From NCBI GenBank assembly GCA_900539755.1, contig UQDC01000016.1, positions 1 through 54,239 on the forward strand: a stretch of 54,239 bases of DNA, read 5' to 3'. Below, one piece after another: positions 1 to 10,200 of the stretch (its first letter is position 1; each line of letters starts with the position of its first letter). Both the position numbers and the translations under genes were made by a program. The notes beneath the pieces were generated by a model, which did no database searches, was not told where the DNA came from, and saw only the letters and a program-made list of their open reading frames with translations. This stretch comes from an uncultured Alistipes sp. (GTDB lineage Bacteria > Bacteroidota > Bacteroidia > Bacteroidales > Rikenellaceae).

Positions 1-52
1 TAACCTTCAATATTTTCAAAGAACTTTCATGATTTTTTACCGGACACTAGTG
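1..52. repeat. Left copy of 52-bp terminal inverted repeat, probable IS end
   Basis: These bases are the exact reverse complement of 54185-54236. Reading outward from the unique sequence, both copies begin CACTAGTGTCCGG. The flanking bases next to CTAG differ beyond a shared CA, which fits an insertion sequence whose terminus starts TGTCCGG and which sits next to a CTAG target. No transposase is present because the contig ends here. The repeat lies 41 bp past the ribD stop codon. That it is an IS end is inference; the repeat itself is seen directly. Confidence 0.75.
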
Positions 53-93
53 AAAGAGGTGTTTAATATTATTGTACTTGTTCTTCCGTAATG

Positions 94-1194
94 TTATTTG
101 ATGTGGCGATTGGCAGTCAGGGCCTCTTTACTTAAATCGTTAAGAATGGTTACTTCGATGCCGGCATTGCGAAGCCTCTCTTCACCATGGCATGTGACGA
201 ACGTAGGAGGTTCGTAGGCTGCAAATACAACTCTACTCATGCGATGTCGAATGATTAACTCTGAACACGACGTCGGTTTGGAGCTGCGTGTGGTGCAAGG
301 TTCCATACTGGAGTAGATCGTGGCCCCTTCTAAAGAACAACCTGCATGTTCCGCTTTTAGTATAGCCTCCTCTTCGGCATGATTGATTGGAGACGTTTCT
401 CGGCTGTATCCTGTAAATATTTCGCCCTTGCGAGTTACGATGATTGCCCCCACTGCGTATGCACTTGTCGAATGTGGACATTGAGCGGTAAGAGCAATAG
501 CTTGCCGCATCAGACGATAATCTTCGTCTGATGCTTTCAAAGCATATACGGCAACAGCCATATCTCCAACAGATTCAGTGCGAACTAAATGCATCCGGTG
601 GCTCTTGTCGTGCGGGAAAAGTCCGTCGTGAACAAATCGTGGAGCTGAAGAGTCTCCGACAAAAAATGGGGCGACAGCAATTCGTAAAAAATCTACGGCG
701 TTCGCTTCCAAAAATTGAGTCAACATGCTTGTTCCTCCTTCGAGAAATAGACGACGTATTCCACGTGCAGCCAGTGTGCTTTTGATCGCTTCTGGTGTGA
801 TGGGAGCCTGTAAAATAATGACAGTAGCAACACTGCGTAACTTTTCTAATTGTTGTAAATTAGCTTGCTCTCCTGTAATTACAATTTTCTCCCCATTGCC
901 TTCAGTGAAAAATCGGGCTTGAGAACTCAAATTGCCACTGGCACTGACCGTAACTTTAACCGGATCGGCAGGTTGGCCTTGAGCAAGGCGCTTCTGGCGT
1001 AATTCTGCGTTACGCGTTACTAATGCCGGATTATCTTTACGGATGGTTTCGGCTCCGACCAGTATGGCATCACACTCTGCTCGTAAAGCCCGGACTTGAT
1101 CCCAATCTTCTGCACAGGAAAGGACCAGTCTTTGCGAGGTATTGTCGTCGATGTATCCGTCTAAAGAGACGGCAGTTGATGCCCATACAATCAT
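94..1194 (-). CDS. RibD-like reductase-deaminase fusion, domains in reversed order
   Basis: This is a 366-residue two-domain protein of the riboflavin-pathway type. Residues 1 to about 215 match the RibD C-terminal reductase domain: an opening SLDGYIDD, then ECDAILVGAETIRKDNP, then a FLEGGTSML motif for NADPH/substrate binding. Residues from about 225 form a cytidine-deaminase-like zinc domain, with HAE near residue 270 and PCTTRSSKPTSC near 298 providing the three zinc ligands and catalytic Glu. Classical RibD has the deaminase first, so the order is swapped here. It could act in flavin synthesis or on another aminopyrimidine or nucleoside-like substrate. No other rib genes lie nearby, and the IS end is just downstream. 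Domain calls are firm; the physiological role is not. Confidence 0.82.
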   Translation of the reverse strand: MIVWASTAVSLDGYIDDNTSQRLVLSCAEDWDQVRALRAECDAILVGAETIRKDNPALVTRNAELRQKRLAQGQPADPVKVTVSASGNLSSQARFFTEGNGEKIVITGEQANLQQLEKLRSVATVIILQAPITPEAIKSTLAARGIRRLFLEGGTSMLTQFLEANAVDFLRIAVAPFFVGDSSAPRFVHDGLFPHDKSHRMHLVRTESVGDMAVAVYALKASDEDYRLMRQAIALTAQCPHSTSAYAVGAIIVTRKGEIFTGYSRETSPINHAEEEAILKAEHAGCSLEGATIYSSMEPCTTRSSKPTSCSELIIRHRMSRVVFAAYEPPTFVTCHGEERLRNAGIEVTILNDLSKEALTANRHIK

Positions 1195-1272
1195 AATTGG
1201 AAAAAATAGCCGATTTAAGTCGATTTTGTGTAAACAAATATGGTCTAAATTTTCCTAAATCACAAATTTATG

Positions 1273-1280
1273 TAACTTTG
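1273..1280 (+). promoter_or_regulatory. Candidate Bacteroidota -7 box upstream of the ECF sigma gene
   Basis: TAACTTTG matches the TAnnTTTG -7 consensus used by the Bacteroidota primary sigma factor. It lies about 155 bp upstream of the sigma-factor start, inside the 240-bp gap that separates it from the divergent ribD-like gene. The rest of that gap is AT-rich and shows no other clear element. Confidence 0.4.
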
Positions 1281-1434
1281 TACAAGGGATGTTGTGCGTG
1301 TAGATGAAGGATGGAAAAATGTATCTGTTGCTGAAACATTTTACACGATTTCACGTTATACAAGCAACGATTAACAAACTTTTTCCATCTATCTAATAAA
1401 TTCACGGTAGATCGGTTTTTATTCCACGTGCACA

Positions 1435-1968
1435 GTGACCGAGAAGCAGTTGATTAAACGTTGTCGTCAGCATGACCGCGTCGCTCAACAGAAGTTGTAT
1501 GAGAAATATGCTCCTGTGATGTTGAGCATATGCATGCGCTATGTGAAGGATTATCATGTAGCGTGTGACTTGATGCACGACGGATTTATAACCGTATATA
1601 GTAAAATTGGAGATTTTCGCTCCGAAGGTTCTTTTGAAGGATGGATGCGACGGATATTCGTCAATACAAGTCTGGGCTACCTGCGTAAAAATAACGTGCT
1701 CAGTGAAGCTGTGCCGGTTGAAAGTGCGATTCAACTCGATAATCGGGATATATCGGCTCTGGAGCGTATGGAGGTGGCCGAATTGCGGCGCTGTATTGAC
1801 AAATTGCCCGATGGATATCGTGTAGTATTGAACTTATATGCAGTGGAAGGTTATTCTCATAAAGAAATTGCTCAAATGTTGGGAATAAGTGAAGGTACCT
1901 CCCGTTCACAGTATGCACGAGCCAAAATCTATCTTCAAAAGCTGTTGCGTGAGGCCGAAATAATTTGA
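1435..1968 (+). CDS. ECF-type RNA polymerase sigma factor
   Basis: This 177-residue protein has the two-domain ECF sigma layout. Region 2 spans about residues 22-90 (YEKYAPVMLSICMRYVKDYHVACDLMHDGF; this is quoted as two parts: YEKYAPVMLSICMRY, then VKDYHVACDLMHDGF). Region 4 spans about 115-170 with the helix-turn-helix YSHKEIAQMLGISEGTSRSQ. The start is a GTG, with no in-frame ATG nearby. Its stop codon is followed after one base by the ATG of the membrane protein that is probably its anti-sigma factor, so the two are likely translationally coupled. In Bacteroides, sigma factors paired with dual-membrane anti-sigma proteins (the Das/Dma systems) control envelope and vesiculation functions. 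That role is inferred here from the pairing. Confidence 0.92.
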   Translation: MTEKQLIKRCRQHDRVAQQKLYEKYAPVMLSICMRYVKDYHVACDLMHDGFITVYSKIGDFRSEGSFEGWMRRIFVNTSLGYLRKNNVLSEAVPVESAIQLDNRDISALERMEVAELRRCIDKLPDGYRVVLNLYAVEGYSHKEIAQMLGISEGTSRSQYARAKIYLQKLLREAEII

Positions 1969-1969
1969 T

Positions 1970-3295
1970 ATGAAACGAGATCGGTTCGATGACATATTGC
2001 AATCCAAGTTGCAGAACCCGCAACCAGGTTATGCTGTTCCCTCATGGAGTGCAATGGAGCATAAACTCACTCTTGCGGAGAATGCTGCTGGAGTTGTGCC
2101 CAAACGCTCATTGAGTCGAGGTTTTAAATATGGCATTGCAGCTATGATCGCTCTGTTGATAGGTGCTGGTGCATATCAATTTGGTCGTCATAGTCGTGAT
2201 GTGGTGATCTCTTTAGAGCATGAGGCTACCTCCAATGGGGCGGCCTTAGCCGGTTTGGAGGAGAGAGCGATTTCAGCAGATAAGTTGGTGGAGCCTCAAT
2301 CGTTGAATGATCCTCAATTGGATAAATTATTCCGTTCAGTACGAAGTGTAACTCCGATGTCCGGAAAATCTGCTAAAAGTCCATTGAATAGCAGTAATTT
2401 GGCTACTTTATCGGTGTCGAATAGTAGTTTGCCTGGAGCAAATCCATTAGCAATGACCTCATTTGAAGCGCCTGATTTAGGGTCTCTTGAGGTACAGGGT
2501 ATTCATTCTGATAAATCTTCTTCGCCGGCTCAATCGAATTATCGTACCCCTGCTGCGTATGCTTCAGCAGGTCGCATGAGCAAAGCTGTTCATGGCAATT
2601 TGTTCGATAATGGCTTTAATTGGGGAGACTTTGAAGAGAAAGAACGGCATCCATGGATGATGTCTGCATATACCAATGCGTATGCAGCAGGAGGTTCCAA
2701 TATGCAGTTGCTAAGTAGCAATACGGCGTTTAATGCGGCATTGGTCGAATCCAACTATACTAAAAATGCGGTCTCGTTTATGGGACGCAATCTTAAACAC
2801 AGTTTTCCTGTTTCGGTTGGTATCAATGTGAAAAAGCAGTTGAATGACCGCTGGAGTATTGAATCGGGATTGGTTTATACTTTCTTACAATCGACAGCCG
2901 ATCTGGATGCGGCTTATCAATATCGATATAAACAAAGCATCCATTATTTGGGTATTCCGCTTGGAATAAGCTATTCGCTTTATCGAAACAAAGGACTTGA
3001 TATCTATTTGCAAGGTGGAGGTATGGCGCAATTTGCCCTTTCGGCTCATGGCCAAACCCGGATTTTCAATCAAGGAGAGTTTGCTTCAAGCATCAACGAG
3101 GACCTGCCTGCCAATGGTCCACTGTGGTCTGTTAATCTTGGGGCTGGTATCAGCTATGACTTTGTGCGCAACTTCGGTATCTATCTTGAACCTGGTGCAA
3201 ATTATTACTTCCCCAATGCCAATCATCCTCAATCTTATTGGACTGATAATCCGTGGAGTTTCAACGTGAGAGTTGGTTTCCGGTTCAAATTTTAA
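1970..3295 (+). CDS. Dual-membrane anti-sigma factor with outer-membrane beta-barrel (Dma-like)
   Basis: This is a 441-residue protein of unusual topology. A short cytosolic N-terminus (about 1-50, including VPSWSAMEHKL) is followed by one inner-membrane helix at about 53-72. A low-complexity Ser/Ala-rich periplasmic linker runs to about 225. The C-terminal half is a predicted outer-membrane barrel, with alternating hydrophobic/aromatic strands and the terminal FRFKF typical of proteins folded by BAM. This is the architecture of the dual membrane-spanning anti-sigma factors described in Bacteroides thetaiotaomicron, which link the outer membrane directly to a cytosolic ECF sigma factor. The ECF gene sits one base upstream. 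Annotation as a generic porin-family protein would miss the N-terminal anti-sigma segment. Anti-sigma activity is inferred. Confidence 0.8.
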   Translation: MKRDRFDDILQSKLQNPQPGYAVPSWSAMEHKLTLAENAAGVVPKRSLSRGFKYGIAAMIALLIGAGAYQFGRHSRDVVISLEHEATSNGAALAGLEERAISADKLVEPQSLNDPQLDKLFRSVRSVTPMSGKSAKSPLNSSNLATLSVSNSSLPGANPLAMTSFEAPDLGSLEVQGIHSDKSSSPAQSNYRTPAAYASAGRMSKAVHGNLFDNGFNWGDFEEKERHPWMMSAYTNAYAAGGSNMQLLSSNTAFNAALVESNYTKNAVSFMGRNLKHSFPVSVGINVKKQLNDRWSIESGLVYTFLQSTADLDAAYQYRYKQSIHYLGIPLGISYSLYRNKGLDIYLQGGGMAQFALSAHGQTRIFNQGEFASSINEDLPANGPLWSVNLGAGISYDFVRNFGIYLEPGANYYFPNANHPQSYWTDNPWSFNVRVGFRFKF

Positions 3296-3381
3296 AGGTT
3301 CGTGCAACATTTCTTTTGTGGCATGCGTCTTTATGGAAAGACGTCTTAAAACCTAAAATCGTTTAAAGAAAATTTGTACTT

Positions 3382-4137
3382 ATGAAACGAGTATCAAAAT
3401 TATTCGCAATGTTGATCGCAGCAGTGGGAACCATGGTGTTCTCGGCTTGTGATACAAGTACGGATGGAGAAAACTTCTATGTCAGCTATGGTGAGGTCGT
3501 TGGTACTTCTGAAGCCTATACGATTAAAACAGATGCAGGCAATACACTTCATATCGTTGAAAACTTGTTGCCAACGTTTCCGGTGGAAGATGGTATGCGT
3601 GTACGAGTGAATTTTACCATCCAGGAGCAAAGTGGGTCTGATCTAAATGTACGTTTGAATGCGATTGAAAAAGTGTTGAGCAAAGAACCGGTCTATTCGT
3701 CAAAACTAACCCCAGAAGAACTCGAAGAGTTAGGAAATGATCCTATCTATGTAGAGAATGCATGGTTTGGTGGTAAGTATCTTAATATTGATTTTGCAGT
3801 TCTTCGCTTTGATCCTCAATTGGCTCATTTTATTAATCTTTATGTAGATGAAGAGGGCTCAGATGAGAATAATGTAGTTGTAGTTTTGAAACACAATGCG
3901 TATGGAGATCCCACTACATCATTGGCATTTGGACGAGTTTCATTTGATATCAGCAAATTGGTTCCAGAAGGTAAGTCTTCGATTTTGGTAACTCTGCGCT
4001 GGAGAAATTATGATAATAGTGATTGCAGTGATTTGGGGACTTTTTTCTTGCCGGATAATGGCACTTCTTCTGGCTTAAATGGTATTAAAGATAATCCCGA
4101 AGGCAGTTCTTCTGCTGCTTACGGGGCAATCAAATAA
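3382..4137 (+). CDS. NigD-like lipoprotein
   Basis: This 251-residue protein begins with a lipoprotein signal peptide ending at Cys23 (VFSAC). The rest fits the NigD-like family: a small OB-like beta domain (about 35-110), then a beta-sandwich domain (about 125-235) rich in DIS, VTLRWR and YDNSDCSDL motifs. It lies 86 bp after the Dma-like gene on the same strand and ahead of a strong terminator, so it is the last gene of the sigma/anti-sigma operon. In Bacteroides, NigD-like genes occur in the same kind of operon. The molecular function is unknown. The terminal 20 residues are Ser/Gly-rich and probably disordered. Confidence 0.8.
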   Translation: MKRVSKLFAMLIAAVGTMVFSACDTSTDGENFYVSYGEVVGTSEAYTIKTDAGNTLHIVENLLPTFPVEDGMRVRVNFTIQEQSGSDLNVRLNAIEKVLSKEPVYSSKLTPEELEELGNDPIYVENAWFGGKYLNIDFAVLRFDPQLAHFINLYVDEEGSDENNVVVVLKHNAYGDPTTSLAFGRVSFDISKLVPEGKSSILVTLRWRNYDNSDCSDLGTFFLPDNGTSSGLNGIKDNPEGSSSAAYGAIK

Positions 4138-4189
4138 ACAGGCTTTCTTTTGCCTTGTTAGTTCTGTGGGTTATTAAGGTTTGAAAGTG

Positions 4190-4225
4190 AAGCGGGACAC
4201 TCTATTGAGTGTCCCGCTTCTTTTT
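4190..4225 (+). terminator. Terminator of the sigma/anti-sigma/NigD operon
   Basis: A perfect 13-bp stem (arms 4190-4202 and 4207-4219, loop TATT) is followed by C and a T run. It closes the plus-strand operon and separates it from the convergent giant gene ending at 4268. Confidence 0.9.
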
Positions 4226-4267
4226 AATTAGTGTACTTTACGAGTTGGCTTCGTTGTGACTACTCTA

Positions 4268-7200
4268 TTAGCGTTTGGGAGTCACTTTCGTACCTGTAGA
4301 AGCACTTTTATTTACTGTGTCAGTTGTTGGTGCTGTTACCTTTTTCTGCTCTTTGAGAGAGGTCAGATATTGTACAACGGCATATTTAGCAGCGGCGATG
4401 GTCTCGCGATTAACCTTTTCGATCACGCTGCCATGGGCAAGATCATCGGTATTGATATAGCCTTCGAGCATCAGCAACTGAACAATCATGTTGTTGATAT
4501 TGGTCTCTTCACTGTATCCCTCTGCAATGTAGAGCAGAGAAACTTTTGCTGTAAACTCTTCTGCAAAATCGGGATAGTTGGGTAGACTCATCAACTCTTC
4601 GAACGTCTCACCGAAGCTGGTCAACTCAATATTCATATTGGGATTGATCAACAAGGGGCTGAATTCCCGCTTCGGATCTGAGGGCGTAAAGTTTACCAGA
4701 TTGGAGATGTCCACTTTTTTCGAGCGGTTGTCCATACGACGAAGATCGGCTTTGCGCATGTTGTCGAGCTGATAGAGATAGAAGTTGTATCGCCACAACT
4801 CTGAGCTATTCATCTCACCGTGGAAGATGTGGTTGTATTTCTCGTTCAACAGGCGTTTTACTTTAATCTTGCCTTCATTGATTTCGGGTTTGTTGACACG
4901 TACCTCCTGAATCAACTGCTTCAACGCAGCGGCAGCCTTTTGCGGTCCAGTGATCTCACGGCCTTTTTTACCGATCTCGGTCGAAAGTACGCCGCATTGG
5001 ATGTGGCGTGCCCCACCCTTGCCGTCTTTACCACCGCGCAGGCAGGTGATCAGATTTTGAACGCATTCGAGCTGTCCCTCTTCGGCAATGAATGGCTGTC
5101 CGCCCGGCGTGCTGGCCAGCGCATCGAACATCGAACTGAACATCTTGCGATCGATCAGCTTCTCGTCGGTGATACGGTCTCCTTCGAACAGGTACGAAAC
5201 GGTGGCGATGAAACGGTTCTGGATCATGTCGAATGCTACATCTTCGATTGTGTATTCCACCTCATCGCGGGTAAAGGTCCGACCGACGAAGATCATCTTC
5301 ACCACCTCCGTAATATCGATCTTGTCGAGCAGCTTGAATGACGATGCAAGATAGTACTGTTTGTCGGCCTGGCAGAAATCCCAGTCGAGGATATCATCCA
5401 AATAGTTGCCATGGCGAGAAATCACCTCGACAATATTTTTATCAGCCGTATAACGTTTCAGTGTACGCTGGAAGTTCGGGCCATCGCTACTGGTTGCCTT
5501 CTCTTTACGCTCACCATGAGCATCGATGTACAACAGGAAGTTTTCCGGGTTGTCGATACGGGTGATGCCACCTTCGCTCTTGGCATAATTGCTGGCTGAC
5601 AACATAATGTCCACCTTGTACGGCATTGTGATGTCGCACATACCGCTTACGGTACTGCGGGCATTACGGTCATCGACATTACTGTCGGCACTGCTCTCAA
5701 ACAGATATTTGTAGTATTTGATGTAGTCCGGGTCAAAGTCAGTGGTGCGGGAGAAGTCACCCACTTCGGTTCCAATACCGTACAGATTACCATCCGCATC
5801 CTGGAACTCGTGGAACATATCACCGGCAACCATCTTAACAGAGCGGATACCCTCCAGGTTGTTGCGCAGCCATTTCAGGACAAAGGCAGCGATCATTTCG
5901 CTCTTGCCTACTCCACTGTCACCATTGATCTCGACTACAAATACGCTACCATCGTTCTCTTCAACCATGAACAATGAGCCGTGGCGCGGGGTCCCACCCA
6001 TCTCTTTCACCTTCTCGTTGATGACGGTCAAACGCGGTTTTTTGACATCACCGAAGTAGTCGGCCTCTGACTTCAACGGGGTGACGATCGTTTTGATATT
6101 TCCGGTCGGACCTTTGATGTCGAAGTAGCCGATTTGCGGGAATGAGATCAACTTTTCGGGCGCTCCGAGCAGCGAAATCACATCCGGTACGAAATTCCGA
6201 ATATCTTTCAGGCTGATATCTTCCGTATAGTTCAGACGGTAGTTATCAGTCAGGTATTTCAGATACCCCTTTTGGAAGATAACCAACTCCTTGACAATAC
6301 CGTGTTTTACTACTTTGCAACGATAGTCGTCCGAGTCCATATTGGCAACGAAACGCGACAAACGGTGTGTAAAGAAAGCCGAATCGGGACGCAGGTCCAT
6401 GTATCGGATATACTCTGTCGGGTGATCCGACGGAATAAGACCGTCCGGTTTGCGACTCTCTATGCGGTCCATTTTATGGAATGGATACTCTCGTTTTTTG
6501 GCGTCGGTGACAATACGAGTGTGCTCCTGAACCGGTTGTTCCGAAGAGATCACACCACACTTGGACATCAACTCGTTGATCCAGTTGATCCGTCCACCTG
6601 CAAAGGTTTCGAGAGTTTTGTTCTCCATATCGAACCCCTTATAGATCGAGATACCGTGCTGAACCATCTCGTTGACACTCGAGTTCTGTTTCTTGAAAGC
6701 TGTCTCGACGAGACGTACAATCGTATGGGCATAACGACGGTAGTAGTCGGTACCACGTGTACGTTTGATCAGGCTGATGTAGAAACGCACCACTTTGCGA
6801 CTGACGGCATAGATCTCGTTTTCAGCGATCTTGATATCCTTTTTGCGCATGATGTAGTTGCTCAGCTCCTGCAACTCCATCGGAAGAATACTCGACACAA
6901 ACTCTTCGGTGAGCATCTTCATCTCGGTATCATCGCACTCTTTGATCCGCTTGTCGAAATAGGCCAGTTTGTTGCAGACCATTTTGTAGAACGACTTGTC
7001 GTTCTCAAGCAGATAGAGATAAAGGATCTTGTCGGTAATTTCCGGTGCATTGTCCACTCCGGCACGCAGTACATCCTCAATGTAGCCGATACTCTTCTTC
7101 GAAATATTCAGGCAGCAAAATTCCGGACGGTTACGCAGGTTCCGCATAAACTCGTCGATCCAGATGTCGAGGTTGAACTGTGAAAGTTTGATACCGGTGA

Positions 7201-10200
7201 TCTCCTCAAAGCAGGTGCCTGCTGTTTGGATGATCTCCCGACGGCTCGGCTCGAGACTCTCCTTCTCGAAAGGCAGGTTGAAGTGGAGCAAAATCTCGCG
7301 AATATACTTTTTGAAGATTGAGTTCAGACCCTCCATTTTGGCCTTGTCGAGTTCCGGACTGCCGGTTGCGTTGATGGCCAAAATCTTCATCTTGCTGTCC
7401 GAGAAGAGCAGGTTCTCCATCTCGATGAGAATCTCCATCATGACGCTTCTCTCTTCCGGATTGTCGAGCACGTGGTGGTTCGGCTGGAAGGTGCGTTTGT
7501 TGGTGATATACTTTAATATGATAGCTTTGCTGTATTTCGAGCTGACCGTATTGAAATCGAGATCTGCCAATGCAGGAACGCGTTTATATACCTGAGCCAA
7601 TAAGTTCTCGTAAATTTTTGTAAACGCAGAACTGCGGATAAATTCGAAAACGTCCTGGCAGGTTCCTACGATATCCCCGTGAAGTTCGATTACAGAATTG
7701 GCCGAACGTCCAATAGTTGTGATCGTTACCCCACTCTTTTCGGGTGAAGCGTGATACAGCGAACGAACGTCACGGATCTGCAATGACGGAGCTTTGTCTT
7801 TCTTGTACTTCGAGGAAAGCGGATAATCAGCGATAATGCTGTCAATGAAATCCTGATCTTTCGGATAGTTGAACATTTCGTTCATAATCGAAAGACTGTC
7901 TCGCTCTTTATTGGCAGGATCCGCACGTTTGATTGCAAACTCTGTCCAATATTTGATAAAGATCGAGAATGCATCCTCTAATTCCGCACCGAGAATTTTC
8001 AGCCCTTCTTTGGATGCAGAGGTGTAACCTCCCAATGAGAATCGGGCTAATCCCGTAGGATACGGAACGATAGCTACACCTTTGTTCTTAGCCAACATTT
8101 GGCAGAAGAGCAGCAGGTCTGGGTATGAATATGGTCCCGTGATCTTGAAGTTGAACAGATAGGAACCGTCTGACTGAATCACTTTCAGTTGTGTCCCTTC
8201 GGGTGCATTGTCCAGCAAACGTTGTCCAATTTCCTTGGCCATACGCATACGTGTGAGTGACTCCTTGCGGAAATTCTTGTTCACACGGAAACGGTTCAGA
8301 TTCTTGACCAGTTTACTCTGATAGTAGATAAAGAAGGGTTCGTCATGATATTTGAAATCATCAGGCAAGCCCAATACATCCAATTTATCCAATGCAACCA
8401 ACTCATCCAACAGGAACAGGTACAGCGGAGAACCTTCAAATCCGGCTGTTTTGTGGAGCTGACGGTTGGTCTTGCTGATTTCGTTGTTTTGTTTGGTCTT
8501 CTCGATCTGGCTGACAATAAATTTAACAATCGCCTTCTTGATCTTAGAGCGTGAAGCGTTTTTCGGAAGTTCCGCCTCGATCTGATCCTTGATGCTTTTG
8601 GCGACTTGTGCTACCTCCAAAGTGTTATTCAACATCAGTAGCGAGGTGTTGTTACCATGCTCTGCACTGTTGCAACCCCGGGCGTATTTAGCAAAATCGG
8701 CAGCCTGAGGCGTTACTGCTACTGCACCGAGGCGTTCACCGGTAGCAGCCAGGTTTTTGGTTGTCGAGAGTGATGAAATCGCTTTGATACGAGTCTGCGC
8801 GTAAATGTTGTTCATGATGTAGCGGGACAACGTACGCCATTTCGGCAGTTCGCGATCTTCGATTTTTACACTTTCTGCATAAGCCTCGTCGAGGAACAGT
8901 GTGATCTTGCAACTGTTCAGGAAACGCAAGAAGTTGTTGGCAGCATCGCTGTTAAAATCAGTGTAGCCGGTTGGGTTGTTCGGGTCATTGATGATGATCG
9001 TCGTGTTTTCGCAGAACAGATCCCACAGGCTTCCACTGTCGTCGAACAGTGAAAGTGTAGATTTGATCCGTTGCAATTTGTTGATCAAACGGTCATATGC
9101 CAAACGACCTTGACTGTCGTTCTCAATTTCAATATCAAATGGATTGATATCAAAGCAATCATCCGGCAATAGGTCTTTGTACTCCCATGCCTGAATTTCG
9201 TTGTAGATAACATAGGGTTTGGGCCTACCGTTCGGATTGAACAGCAGGTCACGGATAATCATCTGGACATCATCAGAGATTGAGGTCTGATCCAAGTTAC
9301 CCAATGCTGCAAGGAAATTTTTGACAATATCTTTGTCTTCATCCTTCAGCGCAAAGTATTTGTCACGAATACCCAAATCGATCAAGAATTTCTCGAAACG
9401 GCCTTTGTTGTCGGCATCTTTGACGGTCTTGGTCAGGTATTCCTGATATTTCTCTAAGAAGAGATTGATTCCAAAGTTTTTATGGAAATGGTTGTGCAGG
9501 GTGCGTTCGTAGCAGCTGGGAATAATATCCAAAATCAGCTGGCATGCATAACGAATCTTGCTGTTGAGATTGTTGTAGGTCTTACTTCTCAAATAATCCC
9601 CAAAAGTCTTGATCTGATGGCGTCCACCACCCTCAAGAATGGTGACAATGTCGATCAGTTTGTTGCCGGCATAGAAATAGTTTTTCATCCGGCTTTCGAA
9701 CTCGTCAATCAGCTCCTGAGTCTGTACCTTTTTGGTATCTTGCTTGTGGCAATTTTCAAGGAAGAAAATAAAGTCACGCAGTTTCTCCAAAGAGTATTTA
9801 TCCTGTACGATTTGACGTGAGAATGAATCGAGCTTGAACAGGGTAATTCTCTTTTCAATGTCGTTCGGATCTCCAGTCTGCTCCTCGAGTTGAGTGCGGA
9901 TTTCGTTGGCATACTCTGCAATCTGAGCCTCGATCTTTTCACGGAACTCCTTGAGATATGACGGATTGACGTTTTCGAGAATCAGACGCAGATTGAGCTG
10001 AGTATTGGAAGGAGATCCCAATTTCTTGGTATGTACCTTGTTGAGTGTGTTGATGATGCCGTTGTGGAAACAGAACACCAACGAGGTATTGGAGCTGCGA
10101 GACTCTTTCGAATCATCCACGATGACCAAGCGGGTCAACAGTGGGAACCATTTTTCGCCAGCATAGTGGTTGATACGTGCATGTTTGACTTTGACCACAA

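Noticed and set aside
1195..1434. FMN riboswitch near the ribD-like gene
   Set aside because: No conserved RFN-type helices or sequence were seen in the upstream gap.
6272..7183. A 303-codon plus-strand open frame opposite the giant gene, with others nearby (4820-5341, 10031-10561)
   Set aside because: All lie antisense to a frame with clear conserved motifs, have no family motifs of their own, and are the kind of shadow frames expected from codon bias.
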